Of a stretch of DNA of 14,141 bases, positions 12,529 through 14,141 are shown piece after piece. Where the stretch lies: NCBI GenBank assembly GCA_903909415.1, contig CAIVVS010000104.1, positions 1-14,141 on the forward strand, in the 5' to 3' direction. The notes under the pieces were generated by a model. It had not been told where the DNA came from, made no database searches, and saw only the letters and a list, made by a program, of their open reading frames with translations. A program made the translations under genes and the position numbers. Numbering within the stretch: the first letter of the stretch is position 1; each line of letters begins with the position of its first letter. The stretch comes from an uncultured Pseudomonadota bacterium. GTDB lineage: Bacteria > Pseudomonadota > Gammaproteobacteria > Burkholderiales > SG8-39.

Positions 12529-13119
12529 CTAGCCTGTCCTGTGGCCGGCTTTCCCGTCGCTGAACAGCCCGCTTCTGTCCCACGGCGTGCCTGCGTTGGC
12601 GAGCAGCCAGCGGTCCAGGCCCCACCAGCCGGCGGTCTTCCAGGCGAGGAGGAGGAGGATCGCCAGCGGCAGCAGCACGCCGTTGACGCTGGCGGTGCCG
12701 GCCATGATGAAGTTCCAGTTCATGAAGCCGCCCGCGAAGGCCGCGAGCGGGGTTAACGCGCCCAGCAGCAGCGCGATGCCGATGGCGAACTCGCCCACCA
12801 TGATCATCTTGGCGAACCAGACGTGCGAGTCGCTGGCGATCAGCGCCTCGATCAGCGCGCGGTACCAGTCGAATGCGATCGCCGGGCGCGCCGGTGGCGG
12901 CGGGATGACCACGGCCTTGGTCCAGAATCCCTTCACCGCCATGCCGGTCTCGGTCCAGGCCTTGGAGTGCAGCTTCTCGAACGCCGGCTCCAGCCACTCG
13001 TAGGCGAGGTACAGGCGCACGATGAGCCAGACCCATGCGTAGCGCAGGTCGTTGAACAGCGCCGTCAGCAGCGGCGGGTCGGAAAGGTCGGTGCTGCCCA
13101 GCCTGGTGGTGGAGCCCAT
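12529..13119 (-). CDS. DoxX-family membrane protein
   Basis: I chose the ATG at 13119, which is preceded on the minus strand by AAGGA; the longer frame upstream is intergenic. The 196-residue product shows the DoxX/DoxD plan: a first membrane helix with RLYLAYEWLEPAFEKL (35-50), a periplasmic-size loop, then KMIMVGEFAIGIALLLGALTPLAAFAG (104-130), GGFMNWNFIMAGTASVNG and a fourth hydrophobic helix LPLAILLLLAW, ending with WWGLDRWLL. Related proteins are subunits of a thiosulfate:quinone oxidoreductase in archaea, but most bacterial members are uncharacterised. Its tight coupling with a quinone-type prenyltransferase and a predicted FNR/Anr box upstream suggest a redox or quinone-linked role. 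That role is inferred. Confidence 0.87.
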   Translation of the reverse strand: MGSTTRLGSTDLSDPPLLTALFNDLRYAWVWLIVRLYLAYEWLEPAFEKLHSKAWTETGMAVKGFWTKAVVIPPPPARPAIAFDWYRALIEALIASDSHVWFAKMIMVGEFAIGIALLLGALTPLAAFAGGFMNWNFIMAGTASVNGVLLPLAILLLLAWKTAGWWGLDRWLLANAGTPWDRSGLFSDGKAGHRTG

Positions 13120-13183
13120 GGCGCGTCCTTCGGATAGGGGGTTGGCACGGTTTCCAAGGTAAGCCCGGGGGCCGGCGGCCGGT

Positions 13184-13197
13184 TTGACCCATGTCAA
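13184..13197 (-). promoter_or_regulatory. FNR/Anr/Dnr-type box upstream of doxX-ubiA
   Basis: TTGAC-CCAT-GTCAA is a perfect palindrome and fits the family consensus TTGAY-N4-RTCAA exactly. Its centre is about 71 bases upstream of the doxX ATG. With the activating spacing of 41.5 bases, the start of transcription would fall near 13149 and a poor -10, TACCTT, lies at 13161-13156. The stretch 13120-13358 holds no gene, only this site and the marR promoter. On the other side the box is about 168 bases from the marR ATG. Confidence 0.5.
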
Positions 13198-13321
13198 GCC
13201 GGCGCGACACGACGCAGCGGCTTCGCGGCGACCGGACCCGGGAGCGCCGCGGTGTGGCCGGACGAGTACCCGGGCGAAACGCCGGCCCGCGGCGCCGGCC
13301 GGCGTTTTGCCGCGCCGCGCC

Positions 13322-13351
13322 TTGACAGCCATGCGACGGGCGTGGACTAAT
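13322..13351 (+). promoter_or_regulatory. Promoter of the marR-type gene, probably leaderless
   Basis: A perfect TTGACA (13322-13327) is followed after 18 bp by ACTAAT (13346-13351). Seven bases then lead to the ATG at 13359. No Shine-Dalgarno sequence is present between them. Confidence 0.62.
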
Positions 13352-13368
13352 AGTCAGTATGCTAACTA
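13351..13368. promoter_or_regulatory. Imperfect palindrome over the marR start codon
   Basis: TAGTCAGTATGCTAACTA reads the same on both strands at 14 of 18 positions, and its centre falls within the ATG at 13359-13361. MarR proteins bind imperfect palindromes of about this length, so it is the likely autorepression site, placed to cover the transcription start. Confidence 0.5.
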
Positions 13369-13985
13369 ATCAGCCGCAGCATGGCGCGCAGCACGACATC
13401 TGGGACCGTCCCGGTTACCTGGTGCGCCGGCTGCACCAGATCCACGTCGGCCTGTTCCTCGGCCGCGTCGCCGCGGGCAAGGTCACGCCCACGCAGTACG
13501 GCCTGCTCAGCATCCTGGTCGCCCGTCCCAACATCGACCAGCTCACCATCGGCGGGGAGCTGGGCCTGGACCGCGCCAATGTCGCGGACATCCTCAAGCG
13601 GCTGGAGTCGCGCAAGCTGGTGACCCGCGTGGTCGATCCGCAGAACCGCCGCAGGAAGCTGTGCCTGGCCACCGCGAAGGGCGCGGAGTTCGTGCGCCGC
13701 TACCAGCGCGAGATGCAGGCCTCGCAGGACCAACTGCTCGCGCCGCTGCTGCCGGCCGAGCGCGAGGTGTTCATGGACCTGCTGGCGCGCCTGGTCGAAG
13801 GCAACAACGAAACCACCCGGACCGCGCTGCGCCCCGGCGGCATCACCCTGGGTGCCGGCCGGCGCCAGCGGGAAGCCGCCTCGCGCAGGACCGCGGCCCG
13901 GCGCGCCGGCAGGCCTGCCGCGGCGACCGAGGCGGCGCAGGCCAAAGCCGCGATCCGCCCCGCGACCCGAGATCACGCGACCTGA
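13359..13985 (+). CDS. MarR-family transcriptional regulator with basic C-terminal tail
   Basis: The 208-residue protein has the MarR winged helix across about residues 15-145: a first dimer helix YLVRRLHQIHVGLFLGR, then TPTQYGLLSILVARPNIDQLTIGGELGLDRANVADILKRLESRKLVTRVVDPQNRRRKLCLATAKGAEFV containing the recognition helix (DRANVADILKRLE) and the wing (DPQNRRRKL), then the second dimer helix. MarR proteins usually end there. Here about 55 more residues follow, dominated by Ala, Arg, Gly and Pro and resembling histone-H1-like tails. It lies divergent from doxX-ubiA and directly upstream of the dihydroorotate-dehydrogenase-like gene, so either may be its target. Ligands are probably small aromatic compounds, as for many MarR proteins; this is family knowledge only. 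Confidence 0.9.
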   Translation: MLTNQPQHGAQHDIWDRPGYLVRRLHQIHVGLFLGRVAAGKVTPTQYGLLSILVARPNIDQLTIGGELGLDRANVADILKRLESRKLVTRVVDPQNRRRKLCLATAKGAEFVRRYQREMQASQDQLLAPLLPAEREVFMDLLARLVEGNNETTRTALRPGGITLGAGRRQREAASRRTAARRAGRPAAATEAAQAKAAIRPATRDHAT

Positions 13986-14016
13986 GCACCCGAACACCGT
14001 TCGTACACCAACGATT

Positions 14017-14031
14017 CCGCCCGCAGGGCGG
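14017..14031. other. Short GC hairpin between marR and the next gene
   Basis: CCGCCC (14017-14022) and GGGCGG (14026-14031) form a 6-bp stem with a 3-base loop, 19 bases upstream of the strong AGGAGG at 14051-14056. It could uncouple expression of the two genes by processing or weak termination; no T-run follows. Confidence 0.3.
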
Positions 14032-14063
14032 GGCACCACGATCACACCCTAGGAGGAAACACC

Positions 14064-14141
14064 ATGGCTGACATGTCGGTTGAGTTCTGCGGCATCAAGT
14101 TCAAGCACCCGGTCATCATCGCGTCGCTGGAGACCACCAAC
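14064..14141 (+). CDS. Dihydroorotate-dehydrogenase-like protein, N-terminal part (partial)
   Basis: Only the first 26 codons are in the window. The ATG at 14064 follows a perfect AGGAGG (14051-14056). The residues read MADMSVEFCGIKFKHPVIIAS and then LETTN. This start, with a short strand, G-I-K-F-x-H-P and a following hydrophobic strand, is the opening of the FMN-barrel family of dihydroorotate dehydrogenases, which includes PreA of the dihydropyrimidine dehydrogenase complex. The rest of the protein is needed to tell these apart. Being just downstream of the MarR gene, it may head an operon under that regulator. Confidence 0.6.
   Translation, partial: MADMSVEFCGIKFKHPVIIASLETTN

Noticed and set aside
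11418..12563. A 381-codon open frame opposite ubiA
   Set aside because: It is dominated by His, Arg and Gln typical of antisense frames, while the opposite strand encodes a clear membrane prenyltransferase.

Overview
The window is GC-rich bacterial DNA. It most likely comes from a betaproteobacterium of the Burkholderiales type. The grounds are a Bug/TctC-type periplasmic receptor paired with a 4,5-dihydroxyphthalate-decarboxylase-like protein, a long biosynthetic threonine deaminase, a MenA-like prenyltransferase beside a DoxX protein, and dispersed palindromes of the ATTCCC-N8-GGGAAT kind. No species is claimed.

Left part (1-6500) is an accessory, defence-like region. It opens with the C-terminal end of a type I restriction subunit HsdR. 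A convergent, visibly lower-GC 340-residue gene follows, with a possible PD-(D/E)xK nuclease core, then a small unrecognised gene. After these come three two-gene modules of toxin-antitoxin character: a winged-HTH/nucleotidyltransferase pair (2140-3359), hipB-hipA (4070-5652) and a DUF2283 pair (6063-6493). Between the first two sits a chromosomal YqaA-like membrane protein gene (3396-3845). The first module is bracketed by a 143-bp direct repeat made of the 3' end of yqaA, and the second by a 51-bp direct repeat whose left copy overlaps the yqaA upstream region. The simplest reading is that two modules were inserted on either side of one gene. Each module has inverted repeats close to its first start codon, and hipBA has three evenly spaced ATCC-N12-GGAT sites.

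Middle part (6591-11205) is metabolic: a cupin, then a two-gene cassette (Bug receptor and dihydroxyphthalate-decarboxylase-like protein) bracketed by two near-identical three-unit palindrome blocks, then ilvA. An orphan ribbon-helix-helix antitoxin-like gene meets ilvA tail to tail, sharing a CTAG as both stop codons.

Right part (11493-14141) holds a leftward DoxX-UbiA operon with a consensus FNR/Anr-type box upstream. Divergent from it is a MarR regulator gene whose near-consensus promoter would start transcription at its own ATG. The window ends in the first 26 codons of a dihydroorotate-dehydrogenase-like gene with a strong ribosome binding site.

A recurrent feature is a -10-like hexamer 6-7 bases before the start codon with no Shine-Dalgarno sequence. 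It is seen for the small gene at 1806, the HTH gene at 2140, the RHH gene at 11435 and the MarR gene at 13359, and suggests leaderless mRNAs. All functions are read from sequence motifs; no database search was possible.
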